Notes: a model not told the origin generated them from the letters alone. DNA of 64,000 nt from Varroa destructor (GCF_002443255.2 NW_019211460.1:29112481-29176480), one strand, 5' to 3'. Numbered from the stretch's first letter, positions 37,770 to 50,074 are shown. Numbers and translations: made by a program.

Positions 37770-37974
37770 CAAGCCACCAGCAACAAATTGCAAATGGAAT
37801 TCTTCCAGGCTGGTGCCTTTTGCCGTTTCGGCGGTTACAGCTGCAGTTGAACGTATCAGTATTGCAGACTTTGGCGAGCGCCCCACGACTGGCCTTGGCT
37901 GGCATCTCATAGAGGCGAACAAAATTAAGGAGGGAAAGAAAGCGGCTCCGATAATCCGACGAAGCCTGCCGAAA
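37770..37974 (-). CDS. candidate internal exon, function unknown
   Basis: A pyrimidine-rich acceptor (TTGTCCCTATTTTGCGCAG/T) and a GGCTTG/GTAAGA donor bound a 205-base minus-strand exon whose frame is open throughout, starting in phase 0 with FRQASSDYRSRFLSLLNFVR. It is basic in the middle and contains a CNTDTFNCSC Cys group. Unspliced, the frame runs on to TGA near 37678. Other frames on both strands are also open here because the segment is GC-richer, which lowers confidence. Confidence 0.3.
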
Positions 37975-38813
37975 CTGCGCAAAATAGGGACAATCTAATT
38001 GAAAACCAAACGGCGGCAAAGCTAGCAGTAGCAATATACAAGAACTCTAGAACTCACTAATGCAGCTGATGATTCTAAGAGGAGCTACTACAATTTTGTT
38101 TCAAGTTAAGAATAGAAGACTTGAGGTTTTACGTGGCAGAGCTGAACATATATTTCTGATCTTGAAGTAAAATTTATCGTTTTAGTAAAACTAGAACGCG
38201 AATTTTCATTGTTCTTAAAATATAATAGTAATGAAACAATAGAGCTCTACTAATATAACTCTCCACATTACTAGTAGATACCAAGCCAAGATAGATACAA
38301 TTTGAATGGCATTGATAAAAGGATATACTAAACAGGATCTTGAATTTATCGTCCATCTGGATTTAAAAAAAGTCAGGGCAGACTCAATTTAGTTTAATAT
38401 CTCTTTAGAGTCCTGATATACAATATTATATTTCAGTAAACAGCACATTGTTGAGCGCATGGACACACGGACATATCCAGCATTAGCTCATTAGGACGAA
38501 GGCGCTAATATAAAGAATGTTATTCAATCCAGTTTTTTTCCTACGTGAAGATTACAACTTGCTAAACGCAACAAATCAGTTCCTGCCTTTGAGAGTCGGA
38601 CAGCTTTGTTCTTCAAGTCGTTAGCCGAAGACAGGTACTTGGACCTTTTGGTAGACAATAGCCGTTCGTTCTCCTACAAAACAGTCGGTTCATTTTAGGA
38701 ATATGGGAATCGACCCATTTAGAATACATGGAACCTCGCATATTACATAGGTATCTAAGAGCATATATACATACGCGGCCTGTCAGCTTTCTATCAATTA
38801 AAGCATTTCCTTA

Positions 38814-39023
38814 ATGTTTAGTATAATTCATTCCTTGTATACGGCGTATTTGTATGCAACTGAAAGTACTTCAAAAGTGCCACTACCCGATCCCCCAGCT
38901 ACCTCCACCTCGGTCGTCACCAGCCTTGAAAAATATGGTGCCCACGAATACCCAGTATTCGACCTACGGCTCCATTCGTCCACTCGACTAGTAGGTACTC
39001 AGCTAACGTTTCGAATAGGATGA
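38814..39023 (+). CDS. hypothetical open frame, 69 residues
   Basis: The ATG frame is open to TGA at about 39021 with varied composition, including a Pro/Ser/Thr stretch (PLPDPPATSTSVVTSLEKYG) and HEYPVFDLRLHSS. A GTAGGT donor at about 38990 could end an exon earlier. No motif is recognised. The minus strand of the same DNA is full of stops, so the plus strand would be the coding one. Confidence 0.25.
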   Translation: MFSIIHSLYTAYLYATESTSKVPLPDPPATSTSVVTSLEKYGAHEYPVFDLRLHSSTRLVGTQLTFRIG

Positions 39024-39348
39024 ACTCCGTCTGAATCAACCCTAAATGTTGTCAGATTAACATCACCTGAAGCACTCTCAATCAACGAGTCTTCTTGACA
39101 ACAAACATCTCGAGCTCGATTGCTTTCGAATATTAGCGCGCCTCGCCCAAGAGTTTCGCAATCGGCTTATGTTAAGTGCATCGTATTGGATTCGCCAACT
39201 ACCACTACTATAGACCTATAATACAGGTTCATTGATTCTGTCTTTTGCGCATTAAAAAGTATTTGCGTATAGTATTCAAGATGCTCATGCACATTCTCAC
39301 GTACGAATATCTTCAGGTGAGCATAGTACTGAATAGAGCAATACCCTA

Positions 39349-39366
39349 CCCCCCCCCCCCCCCCCC
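39349..39366 (+). repeat. C18 homopolymer
   Basis: Eighteen consecutive C. It lies inside a 146-codon minus frame (39167-39607), where it encodes poly-Gly; I consider that frame spurious. Confidence 0.95.
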
Positions 39367-39536
39367 AGCAACTGGGGCGTCTCGCTGGAGGTACGATGCA
39401 CATGTATGTATTAGCAAACGTCGTGAAAGCGACGTTCTCTGTCCATATCGATGGAGCGAGACGAAGGCTTCGAGGTGGTCCGCAAGGCCTCCCTAGTTTT
39501 TGGCCATCTTCTAGCGGCCGAAAAGAGGCAGTCTGA

Positions 39537-39579
39537 CTGAAGGAGAAAGAGGGCTGATCTAACCCTCTTTCTCCTTCAG
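39537..39579. repeat. inverted repeat, 17-base perfect arms
   Basis: CTGAAGGAGAAAGAGGG (39537-39553) and its exact complement (39563-39579) flank a 9-base loop. Confidence 0.95.
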
Positions 39580-39867
39580 AACCGAGACTAACTAAGGGCG
39601 ACGACAATGCACAAACTCAGGACAAAAAGCTTAGCGCGCTGCTTCGTATGCAAACGGTGTTTCGTACACAAATACTAAGATTAGGGGACATCGTATCAGC
39701 GAGAGTACTTGCCATAAAGCGATGGTGAAACTAAGCCAGAACTATAGTCTGCACCTTGACTTCTAAACCTTTTCTTGTCTCTAGCTTGAGCCAGCAGCTG
39801 AAGATGAAGCAATGTTTGCATCGACGCGCGACGCAATGCATAAGACACGGGCACAAATGGTCATCAT

Positions 39868-40152
39868 ATGCTAACGTATGTGCGTGTGTGTCAGCTCCGT
39901 AAGAATTCGCTGCAGAGACCCAACAGTCGTGGAGCTGGCCTAACTAGCTCAACGCGTAGGCTCGCGAATTGCATAGATAATGGCAGCAATGGCGCAGCGC
40001 CCAAATGCAAATTGGTCGATGCCCAATTATTGATCAATGATCGCTTTCGACGCCGTTGTAAACAGAAGACAAGGAGAAGGCAAACAAGAAAAAAATCATC
40101 AATAATTGTTAAACGTCGTCGCTGCTGCAGAAGCGGGACGCGATCACCTTGA
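39868..40152 (+). CDS. hypothetical open frame with basic C-terminus
   Basis: A GTGTGTGTCAG acceptor near 39890 leads into a frame open to TGA at 40150. The end is strongly basic (RFRRRCKQKTRRRQTRKKSS), which would suit a nuclear protein. The antisense frame is also open over nearly the whole length, and neither has a motif. Weak candidate. Confidence 0.2.
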   Translation: MLTYVRVCQLRKNSLQRPNSRGAGLTSSTRRLANCIDNGSNGAAPKCKLVDAQLLINDRFRRRCKQKTRRRQTRKKSSIIVKRRRCCRSGTRSP

Positions 40153-40260
40153 GGCAGCTTCATTCAACGAGCGGGTAATAAAAATGTATGACGAAGGGAA
40201 TCGAGATTAGAGACTAGGCAAAGGAATAATCTAGACCAATGAATTTCTTAATAACAGAGA

Positions 40261-40304
40261 CAGCAGCAGCTGTCCGAGCAGCAGCTGTCTGAACAGTAGC
40301 TGAC
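40261..40304 (+). repeat. three degenerate 14-15 base repeats
   Basis: Units related to GAGCAGCAGCTGTC at 40261-40274, 40275-40289 and 40290-40304. One plus frame would read Q/L/S/E-rich, but it is only 14 codons long. Confidence 0.7.
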
Positions 40305-40716
40305 AAACACCGAAAATAGCTGGCTAATTCTATTAGAAAAGTATTGCAGAAAAATCGAGAAGGTCACAAATAGCGTTCACGATTTGCTCTGGCTATTAGG
40401 GAAATTAAGGCCTTTAGCAATGCTGCAGTCCGTAGAATTCGAGTCGGAATGGCAAAGAGGATTAAGGACTATATCGACAGAGATCTATATCTACTTAATG
40501 TCTGAACATTTATCGTTGCGAATGATATTCTCAATACCTGTCAAGCGAAGTGTCTAGCATAAGAAATTCAATGTCTGTCATAATGTTAAACGTTTTAAAA
40601 CATGCCTAGCGCTACATCCTCGAAGCATGTTGCAACAAGATGTTAGAAATGTTTAACGTGCCAAATCATTTTCATACTTTGTACGCACCAAATTCTTATT
40701 TCACGCATGGTGGATG

Positions 40717-40734
40717 TATATATATATATATATA
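40717..40734. repeat. TA microsatellite with CATA tail
   Basis: Nine TA units followed by GACATACATACATATG. Confidence 0.9.
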
Positions 40735-42180
40735 GACATACATACATATGTAATGCCTACGAACGTTGAATATTACTCTGCTACGCACCATCCCTCAACG
40801 ACAATACGAATTACGATAGGAAGATACATGGGACTGCAGCACGTTTTTTCACCACGAATTTGTGTTTAATATCTTCCCTACTATGTTGAAAACGTGGGGA
40901 CTTATAATGGCAGGGGCTTCGTATGCAAAATGCGGTTAGAAATTATTCATCGTCATCAACTAACGTACTCGGTATAAAACGCTTTTTTCCTGCAGAAATC
41001 TTACAGAGAGGCACACGTATTAGCAAAATGGCAAGTTACGGCGTTATGGTAAACCGCTTACTTCTATGATTGAGTACAATCGCACCGGACCAGGACGGTG
41101 ATCAGCGATCACAGTATTTTCATATGTTGTTCGGGAAAACAGCATATGCAGGCAAACAAACAGCTGTCACACGTATAGGTTTATCAATAGCGCGACGTAC
41201 ATCGACTAGAAGTTTCCAGCCATGAAGTCCAACCACAGGATATATGCCCTCAGCATATAAATGGTGTATTGCATACGCGCACCTTACTATTGGCCAGAAA
41301 AGAAAGCTATCAAAAAACCCTGAAACAACGCCCTTAGTAGTAATGGGTGGTGACTATAATGTGTAAAAATTTATATGAAAATATTTGGTGGTTAGCGACA
41401 TCGTTCGTTTCGTCTGAAGGTATTATATTGTTGCTTCGTATTGTTGAAAGAGCACTTCCTTCCGTAATACCATCGCTCAGCCAGAAAAGATCGTCACTGA
41501 AAGTAGCTCCGTGGTCTGCAATCTTACAACGCCCCTTTTCTCGTATAGGGATGAAGTGTGTCAGGTCTGAATTGGTACATTGAAAAGGATTTTTTCAAAG
41601 TTGAATAGAAAATGAATTATTTCACCAGCATGCTCCATGCTGCGACTTATTATTCTGTACAGTGCTGAAATATCAATTTCTTTCTGTTTACTTGCACAGT
41701 AGCTAAAGAACTTTGCCCCCGCCCAGCGCGTCCACACTTTTTAATCAAGTTTCGTCGATTTTGGCCCCGGGGACCTTCCGAGAAAAGTTAATGCTCAAAG
41801 TTGACTAGGTAGCCAGTTATCCGATGTTTTTGGTGTAGTCTGTACATCCTCTAAATTTTTCGTGTGGGCCGCGACTTCCCGCGCTTTGGAAACCTCTAAC
41901 GTCCTACTTGACAACTTGTTTTCTGCAGCCCTTCACTAGGCAGTAAGTAAGTGCATAAATGTAGTGCTTGTCCTTTAGATTTGACTCGAAATACAAAGGC
42001 GAGTTCGATTTTCTAACTTATTATTGCAGCATATAAGATTAGAGAGTGAGCTTGCATTTGCATACGTGGCTAGCTAGGCTAATAGGACCACAGGTAGCAG
42101 GCGTAAGAAAGGTCTTTCAAACTTTGTATGGTAACGTAACTGGTCGAGATACACGCAGGTAGTGCACACGAGCTACTTAA

Positions 42181-42212
42181 TTGCGTGATCAGTCTATAGA
42201 TTGATCACGCAA
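42181..42212. repeat. 32-base quasi-palindrome, one mismatched pair
   Basis: TTGCGTGATCA at the left and TGATCACGCAA at the right flank GTCTATAGAT. The whole 32 bases equal their reverse complement except at one base pair (G at 42192 opposite T at 42201). Confidence 0.95.
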
Positions 42213-44586
42213 GATTGTATTGATCGTCAGCATTTCAATCTTTCATTTGAGGTTGAAGAAGCAATCGATAGTGATAGCCATGGAGTTCGCCGAACATAGT
42301 AATAAAATACAGTAAGTTCTAATCTTACCGATAATTTTTCGTTTACAGCAGCCAACAAAGCCTCAACACCGGAGATTAGTAAAGTATGACCTTGATTTGT
42401 GTATAAGTAGTGGCGCATAAAAACAGCACGGAAGTTCTCACAATTTTGTAGTTTAAACGGCGACAAATCCGTACCGATCTATTGAAGGCCTCGTTTTTTA
42501 CTGTTCAAACACCTCCAAAGTGCTACCTGTATTAAACTATACTTATTGGCCTAGATAGCTGCACTATTATTCACCAACGCACGAAGAGAAGCATATATAG
42601 TATGGCTGCGCTTAGACACAGCATCCAAAGTTAAAAGCTACCGTGCTACTGTATACCGACCCTCCGGCCATTGCAGTCGTCTGCCTAACAAAATCTTCAT
42701 CTAAGCGTTTCGTTGGTATTACACTTTACAATCTACCGTATAGACAAAGCTTTTCAACAGAGGTTCGTCGCCCTATCATACATTCATCGGCGGCTAAACA
42801 TACCGACACAGATCTTCACAAACACATACGCGTCTGTATAAAAGACATGAAGCGAACTTGCTTGTCGAACGAGCATTGACCAGCCCGATTCGCCGAAATG
42901 TAACTACACTTTAAGCAGCACTTATTTATATAACATACATATTTGCACTCTCATTTGTCTCACAATAGGCCAAGTGCACTTTAGGCTCTACATATCATAA
43001 TAGAGTACCTAAGAAGAGCAGTATAGTAATATAGCTATCTAAGTGGTCTGGGGGTCTCTAGCGTATGCACCGAATAGCAGGGCAGCTGATTTCCACAGCA
43101 ATGGCTATGCTATTATATTATCTAAAGTTGACTTCCTATTCTCCACCCGAACAAAACTATGGGCCTACAAAGCGCGTCCAGTACGGTCTACACTAGCTGT
43201 AATAGTGAAACAGGCCCGTCTCCCTTAACGACCATGGTGACTGGTGGTGATTTGATGACAGTAGGATGACACCCATGAACAATACGATACAATACTACCC
43301 CCCACTCTCTTTGGTTGTTTCCTTAGCGAACGCTACTGTTTATTGCATACACGGATATATGGGGTGTTCAATGCATAGACTAGGTAAACCATCAAAGATA
43401 GGCCATATGTCAAGAACAAGCCGATGAAATCGAGCTGCTCATGCGAGTCCACCATTGAAATAAGGCTGCAGGCCCAAGCATCGCCGTGAGGATAGTCCCG
43501 AGTCGCCTCTGAAGCGCGACTTGTGGCTAGACAATAGCAATAATATTGGTTGAAGTAATATGCGTAAGTTATACGAAGTCTATAAGTCTATGAAAGAGTA
43601 AGCTTAGCGCGTACTGAGAAGTGACAGCCATAAGGTGAAGACTAATCAAACTTTTGCAGATATCTCGGCTTAATGTCGCTTCGGTGTATTTAGTAATGCT
43701 GAGATATTCCCAGAGAGTGCAAGCTCTAGTGTCGACAGAAACCAGGTACGCATGTGTAGCAAAATAAAATTCCACAAAAGCGAAAGGTGAAGCAATTGAA
43801 GGCATACGCACCCTAGGACATTCCCACAACTCACTTGTGTGTATTTGTGTTTATCGGTACATGTACATGCCACAAAAAGCGTAGCTTCAGCTTTCACGGT
43901 AATCATTGTTATCGGTCAATAGAAAAAAAAGCTGACACATGTTAACAAATTTATAGTTATTGTAACAGTGAACTGACAAATACTTTATTTTTTTAGCTAT
44001 TTAATTTTGTAGATTGAAGATGAATTACAAGCTAATGATTAATTAATTTGTAGAATTACACTTTCACAACATTTCGTCAGGTAATCCTCTGCCTCAAGTA
44101 ATTCATATTGTTTATTTATTATACAATAGAAACGACTGGTAGGCCTGCCTTTTATGGGTTCGTAACGATGTACAAACATATATTTGGCTTCCTGAGACAT
44201 CCTCAGTAGACTCTAGAGATGAGTAAATTGGGTTCATACGAGTTCTGGTAAATACTACGGCCTTCATGTCCCGGCTCTGCAACGAAATATCAATTCCCCT
44301 GGGACGTACTCCGTAGGGCTGTCGTCTCCAAAAACAGTCAACTGCTGTACTCTACGATAAAAATCTATTATATAAGAATTCATTATATTGATTTACTTTA
44401 TGTACACATCGTACGAATACAGAACCGAATAAGTATTACTGAACACTAGACGGAGTGCGGTGTAAAAATAATCATCTTCTGTGTAGACCCGAGAGTCGTA
44501 GGAAAGTTTATTGCGTACGAGTACCGTTTGAATATGAAACAATTAGCTTGATTTAACAGGGCTTTGTCAGTGTGACCTTGTACCTG

Positions 44587-44654
44587 TGGCAGTGCAGTGG
44601 ATATCGTGTTTGCCTGCTTAACTCAGAGGCATGTAGTGATCTACGTTCGAATTC
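44587..44654 (+). repeat. tRNA-like head, probable SINE
   Basis: An A-box-like TGGCAGTGCAGTGG (44587-44600) is followed by ATATCGTGTTTGCCTGCTTA and a B box GTTCGAATTC (44645-44654). It resembles the copy at 1175 in both the ATATCGTGTTTGCCTGC region and ACGTTCGAAT. It does not fold as a tRNA. Confidence 0.4.
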
Positions 44655-46644
44655 TGAGTAAACATAAGTTGTTGGTGTTAACAGGAACTAGCCCGCCTGA
44701 AGTGACGGCTCAAGTACTGGGCACGAAACACTAAAGACATTTCTTTTATCACTATGACGTTGGGAAACACCTCGATGGAAGTGGTTGGCCTTAGCCCTTA
44801 TGTTCTCGTCGTTGCCCTTATAGATCACAAGACCCAAGCGGCTTGGTCGACCCATAGATTTTTTGTACATTCGTGTCTACGGCACAATGGTCATTGCAGC
44901 AGACTCGCTGAGCGTTGCTGTTCTGCATGTCACATGCGTAGGTGTATGTACAAAGTTGTATGTTGAAGAAGTTACGCAACCTATAGTAAGTTAACCAGTT
45001 GATAATAGTAGTAGCAGTTTATTTCCATTGTTTATTTTACAATCAAATATTCAGGTAAAGGTCTGTTGCAAAAAAAAAGAAATCAATTCAAAGGAACGTA
45101 TCTTAGGGAACGCAGAATTAATGGCACTAGCCATTCAAGATCTAGTTGAACGATTCCTGAAACAATTACTTCTTAATTATTTTCAATTACTGTTTGCCTG
45201 AAAAGAGACATCACTGCCTGAACATAGGTTTTCGTTGAGTATGGACATGACGATAGACTGCACAAAACGCTACCTTTGAAGCGTTGAGCCGTACTTGGCT
45301 CCCTATAGGTTGGCCAATGTCCTGAGCCTAATATTTCCTGTGCCGACAGTAGATCTGCTAACAGCAGTAAGTATTGCGTAACAAAACGGAAATCAAACAA
45401 AAACACACGGAAAACACTCGTGTAAGCCGGTTCACGGGCGGGCCAATAATATGTTGAACTTTTTCCATTACAGTTACTGCGCTATAGGATATATTAAAGA
45501 AAGCTCTGTCGAGTCAGTGCGCAATTCTAGGGAACGATGCATTGTGTTTAGCAGCGAGAAAGAAGGACTGCAATAAAGTCAAGCTATAGTAGGTTGGAAA
45601 CGGCAAGTGCAGGAGTACTATAATTACTTATTTTCTTGATTTATTTATTTTATCCATTTTGTCAGCCCAGCAACATACGAATGTTAACTTATGTTCTGAG
45701 TCTATCGAAAGAGGTGGCTGCCATCTAACGGGCAATCAATATATCGATGCAAATACCTTCATCAATACATGCGCCTAAGGAATAATATATCTAGGCTATT
45801 ACTAACATGCACGTGTCCAAAAAATTAATTAATTTATATTATTAGTATGCGATGACACCCATTATTAACAATTTTATCACTCACAGCGTTTTCACACGAT
45901 GGTCTCTTAGAAAAATACGAGGAAATATCTATATCTCTGCAATATTCCTCCCTTCTATTCCTCGGCCTTAAAACGCGAACAGAAGTGTATTATGTTAATG
46001 AAAACGGGAGGAACCACGACAGCTTCTAGACGCCTGCTGAAGTTAGACATGCGCTCAATGAAAAAAAGTGACAACAAACTACTGGTTAGCTCCTAGCTGG
46101 AATTGATGTGCTGTAAATATTAGCAGTGAAGCATAGTCTAATCCATACCTCACGAAAACTCGTCGCTGACTTTTGGACCGGCAGCTCGCTGAGTCAGTGG
46201 CGCACGTTTTCTCAATGACGACACGCTGTCTATTTAGTGTTAGTACCGGCTGTCAGCTTCGTCTCTGCAGGAATATTAAATGAGAAAAAAAGCTCTTGGT
46301 TTAGGCCAGGCCGTGCAGGCTAGATTTCCTAGATAAGGGCTTTTGAGGGAACGTTTACGCCTGCTGATATCAGCTTTCTACTAGGTGATACGGATAAGCA
46401 GTGGACAGCCCAAAAAACTAACCGCACGGAGGTAAGCAGAGAAATGAGGGACGAGAGAGCCGCCTGGGCCATAGCTCATTGGTAAATCGAACTGGACGAG
46501 TTTTGGCATAGGCTGTTTGACAGACTGAAAGTTTTTGAAGGATCCGTTTGGAATTAGGCAGGGTTTTTGTCGACGAGTAGAACAACGGCGGATCTGTACA
46601 TTTCTCGGTAGTTTAGCTTTATAGGCTTTAGCGGATCTTTTTCT

Positions 46645-46860
46645 GTGAAAGCAAGAGATCGCCGATATTGCCTATCAGTAGAACCAACTAGAGGTTCTAA
46701 AACCTATCGTTTTGGTGAAAAAGACGCAAATGTACGTGCGATAAAGTCTATTGAATATCTCAAAGTGTCGGTAGGGTATAGCATTGATGCTAGATACTTT
46801 CGTTTGTCGCGAACACTTATCAACTACACTCTTGACGAAAAAATGCTACTCAATTATTAA
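46645..46860 (+). pseudogene. decayed non-LTR reverse-transcriptase fragment (probable)
   Basis: A 71-codon frame (GTG at its start, no ATG) ending in TAA. It contains, in RT order, YCLSVEPTRGSKTYRFGEKD and then IKSIEYLKVSVGYSIDARYF. In non-LTR RTs, a segment with (L)S-x-x-K-T is followed by a strand and then (V/I)-K-x-(I/L)-x-Y-L-G-V-x-x-D; here K-T is replaced by P-T and the G of YLGV by K. This is the part of RT that precedes the thumb segments at 36755 and 47664. Only this piece is preserved. Confidence 0.4.
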
Positions 46861-47663
46861 ACGTATGTCAATTCGTTTTAGGTATAAAGTATACGAACCT
46901 AGGTAGGTTGCTGACCTGGGTGAGCAAAGCTCTGTGAGCTCCAAACATTTCACTAAGCCTGTGACTCGGCGAAATTAATCCTCGTTCAAAGAGGAGTCAA
47001 AATGTGAGCAAGTCCAAATGAGAATCGCTTGAAAAATAGTTCTGCTTAACGACACGCGTTCTTACGAAGTCGGACGCCGACAGCTTTTGCCTCTTCCATT
47101 GTTTCCATTGATATCGAATTCTTGTAATACACATTGCTTATTGTAAAAAGACTTCCCGTTCCAACAATTCAAAGGCCACCTCATTGACGTACCGTCAACC
47201 GTGTCCGTAACGTGCAATAACGATAATGTCTCTTCTAGCTGCAGCGCTCCTATAGACCACTGTACTTTTGTGTATCGTGTGTAGGAAACATTCGCTTTTT
47301 ACATGTCGGTACGAGATACGACCGAAACTAAATAGATTCGTTTCACTGGCCTCTCGGTTCGTCCCTCTATAGTACTAACTGCTGGCTCGTATTGGAAAGT
47401 ATCTCCATTGTAGTATTGTGTATATAGCAGCACTGCCGTGCCTTAATTTCCCAATCGTATTACAGCCAAGTGGGGGTGGCTAGCCGTCACGCAGTCTGCC
47501 TCATCTCCTCGCATTGATCTTAGTGTTTTTGGCACAGAACACATGCTTTAGCCGACCCATGGCCAAAATGTATGGCCCGTGTCCAGTGCACAAAACACAT
47601 CCAGGTTCTTCTTTTTTTTTTTCTTGATTTCTGTCTTTTACTGAACGTCCGTCGTAGCTGCAT

Positions 47664-48056
47664 TCAAACAGCATTCCAAGAGCATGCCTTAAGGCCTTCA
47701 CTAAGCACGTGCCTACAAGGGTCTCCCTTTCTCACTGTTATTCTACGAATGTGAGCTATTTCGAGCTCTGTTAAATAGATGTTGCGGAAGCCATACGTTG
47801 CACGACCCCACAAAGCAATTGTTTTGTAGGGGACAATTTCCTGACCGTCATCGAATCGAGTCATTACAGTGTGAATCGTGGTACCAAGGTGCTTGCCCTC
47901 TATTTCCGTGTGTCGCTCGTCGCTCCTCACCTGTTTGGCCAACACCGCGAAGACAGAGCGAGTGTTAAGGCCCAAATTTGGACTGTTGAAGAGCTGGCTA
48001 TGCACTCTTGCACCCGTCGATCGCACAACAGGCTCACAAACTGTGCTGCCAATCAA
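47664..48056 (-). pseudogene. decayed non-LTR RT C-terminal region (possible)
   Basis: A minus frame open for 130 codons without an ATG. It contains SVFAVLAKQVRSDE, then HLGTTIHTVM, then IVPYKTIALWGRATYG and LTELEIAHIRRI, then HVLSEGLKAC. The order helix, P-x-x-T-x-x-x-x-W-G, and a following helix ending in paired basic residues matches the region after the RT catalytic domain in R1/LOA/Jockey-type elements, with residues missing around the PxxTY-W-G motif. CAG/GTGAGG at 47931 gives an alternative reading as a spliced host exon (47931-48045). Confidence 0.35.
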
Positions 48057-48164
48057 ACCACATATTATAATGTGCGGCCCTTTTCACCCATTTTTACCTC
48101 GAATCTGCTAGTTTCTTTAGGCTAGACTATCTCCGTTGCCCTCCGACACAACGCGACCTTATCT

Positions 48165-48169
<5 letters not shown>

Positions 48170-48216
<47 letters not shown>
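48170..48216. repeat. longest TA microsatellite in the window
   Basis: 47 bases of uninterrupted TA, followed by GCATATATC. Confidence 0.97.
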
Positions 48217-48219
<3 letters not shown>

Positions 48220-49915
48220 TATATCATGACGATCCATGGATAAATGTAATAAAGTGCTATTTACATTGCCGTACCGTCAGTTCACCATCACAGCCATACC
48301 TACGATAAACTAGGCTTCCTGAGTTGCGGACAGAGTTGCGTTTTTAGCTGGATCAGCCCCTGAAAGCTCTGGTAATACTCTTATAATACTTTTTAGCAAT
48401 TTCGTGACTTTGTCTCCATCTCAACCATCTTAACAAACTGTTGCATACGCCATTTAGTATAAGCCAATATTGGACAAGTTCACCATGAACTATTTTTTAT
48501 AAACAAACTACAAAGGTAAAAGGGGTACAACTTCGCACCATACAAATAAATATGGTGAATATATCATAGCGAGAAATGGCGACGGTAATACCCATAATGA
48601 CAAAGTCGTATGCGCGTTCTCATCTGGACGGTTCAAGCAGATACTATGCCGTAACGCATAGGGTACGAGTAGCAACATCTTAAACTGTATTCGAGCCAGA
48701 CGAGCCGGTGTTTCGCCTATATAAGGAAATCGCGATCATGTAAAACATAACTATGAGGCAAACTATAATTAACCTGTTCGAGGCTTTAAATCGGGCCGTT
48801 AGAGAGTCCTTGGCTGTTTGTAGGTTTAAGGGCGGTCGTAGAATAGCTGCACCTGTTCAGAAGGCCTACCATACATAGACTTGATAATAACTGTGCAGAG
48901 ACAACGTCGTTAAATTCAGTCATATTTTGGGATCTCTCTTGCCCCCGGATTGCGTTCGTTTCATTCCGTTTGATCCATTGCGTATGTATCATTGGGTGGC
49001 CTTTGGCGCTATATGCATACGAAAACTTCAATAATAACAAGCAGAAATGTATACAGACTCAACAAAGCTTTGCTTTTCCTCTAGGCTATTTTGTTAAATA
49101 TAAAGATGCTAGCGATGACAAAAAATATCCCATTTTAACAGAGTTTGACTCTTAAAAATCCAACTGGGAAAAAGCTATTGTATTGCGCCAGTTGCTACAC
49201 GATTTAAAAAATTACAGCGAAACTTCACGAGATGTTTCTTTACCTTAGACCAATATCTCTATTGGGCGCCAATGACAATTCCCATAAGGGTTACTTCATA
49301 CACTTTGTACTCTCCCGTATTTGTAATTTGCGAGAACAAGTTCGCCCGCTCTGGCTTCGTTCTGCTTTGTTTTCCCTACATTCTACGTCTGGGTCGCGAT
49401 AACATTACATCGCATGCCATTATTTGCTTATATCACATGGTACGTAAGCAACATCAAATGGTATAGTTTGGGTTTTAACACTGTTTCTGCCTAAGATGTC
49501 TCTCCGACCATTATTATTTGATGCTCCAGACAGTCCAAAGTCGTTGCTCCGCTGAGGAGAAGGGATCGCTACGAAAATAGCCCTCGTTAGTTTTCGACAG
49601 CCCACCGTATTGTCTCTTGGGGGCGGCCCATTTCGGCTTCGAGCATCCACTTAGCTGCTCGTGTTAACTGTACATTGAGCCTTCGCTTTCTTCCTGGCCT
49701 TCCCTTTTACCGTATTTCTCTAAGACGTCCTCTTCGCTTCACAACATTTTCGTGTACGTTAAAATGCAATGAACCTTCGCTCACAACTGATTACAGTCAG
49801 AAAGTTCGCTGCAGAAACCGTAATCTTACGCTACACAGCGCACGCCTGTACAGCACCAGCTAACCCTTTGTAGACTGAAGTAGCCTCTCTGAAATTTTAA
49901 TATAATAACTAATAG
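48217..49915. other. no supported gene
   Basis: Only short unsupported open frames and ordinary AT-rich sequence are visible. Confidence 0.5.
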
Positions 49916-50074
49916 TTGCGGGTTGAGGGGCGTGCAAATCGAGGACCATCTCTGACAACGACGGATGCCCACATGAACGCTTTCCACTCGATGAAAGCGA
50001 CAGCAGCGCCACTTCACTTGGCTGCTGTGGCCGCAGGAATGGGCGCGGAGTTCGATTTCAACGAACTCGCCAAG
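49916..50074 (+). CDS. candidate exon, Ala/Met/His-rich
   Basis: An acceptor (AATATAATAACTAATAG, with a near-consensus branch sequence) and an AACTCGCCAAG/GTACCC donor bound 159 bases, 53 codons in phase 0 at both ends. Within it an ATG at 49973 starts MNAFHSMKATAAPLHLAAVA, and the end reads GAEFDFNELAK before the donor. It could be an internal exon or a first coding exon. G+C is higher than in the flanks. Ala/His/Met-rich stretches next to FDFNEL-type acidic motifs occur in transcription factors, but no domain is present. Confidence 0.35.

Larger units (their letters stand above)
40305..46644. other. stretch without a supported gene
   Basis: TA/CATA microsatellite (40717), quasi-palindrome (42181) and a tRNA-like repeat (44587). 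Open frames up to 86 codons are present but have no support. Confidence 0.5.

Noticed and set aside
39167..39607. 146-codon minus-strand frame
   Set aside because: It runs through a C18 homopolymer and one arm of an inverted repeat, and has no motif or splice support; length is within chance for 64 kb.
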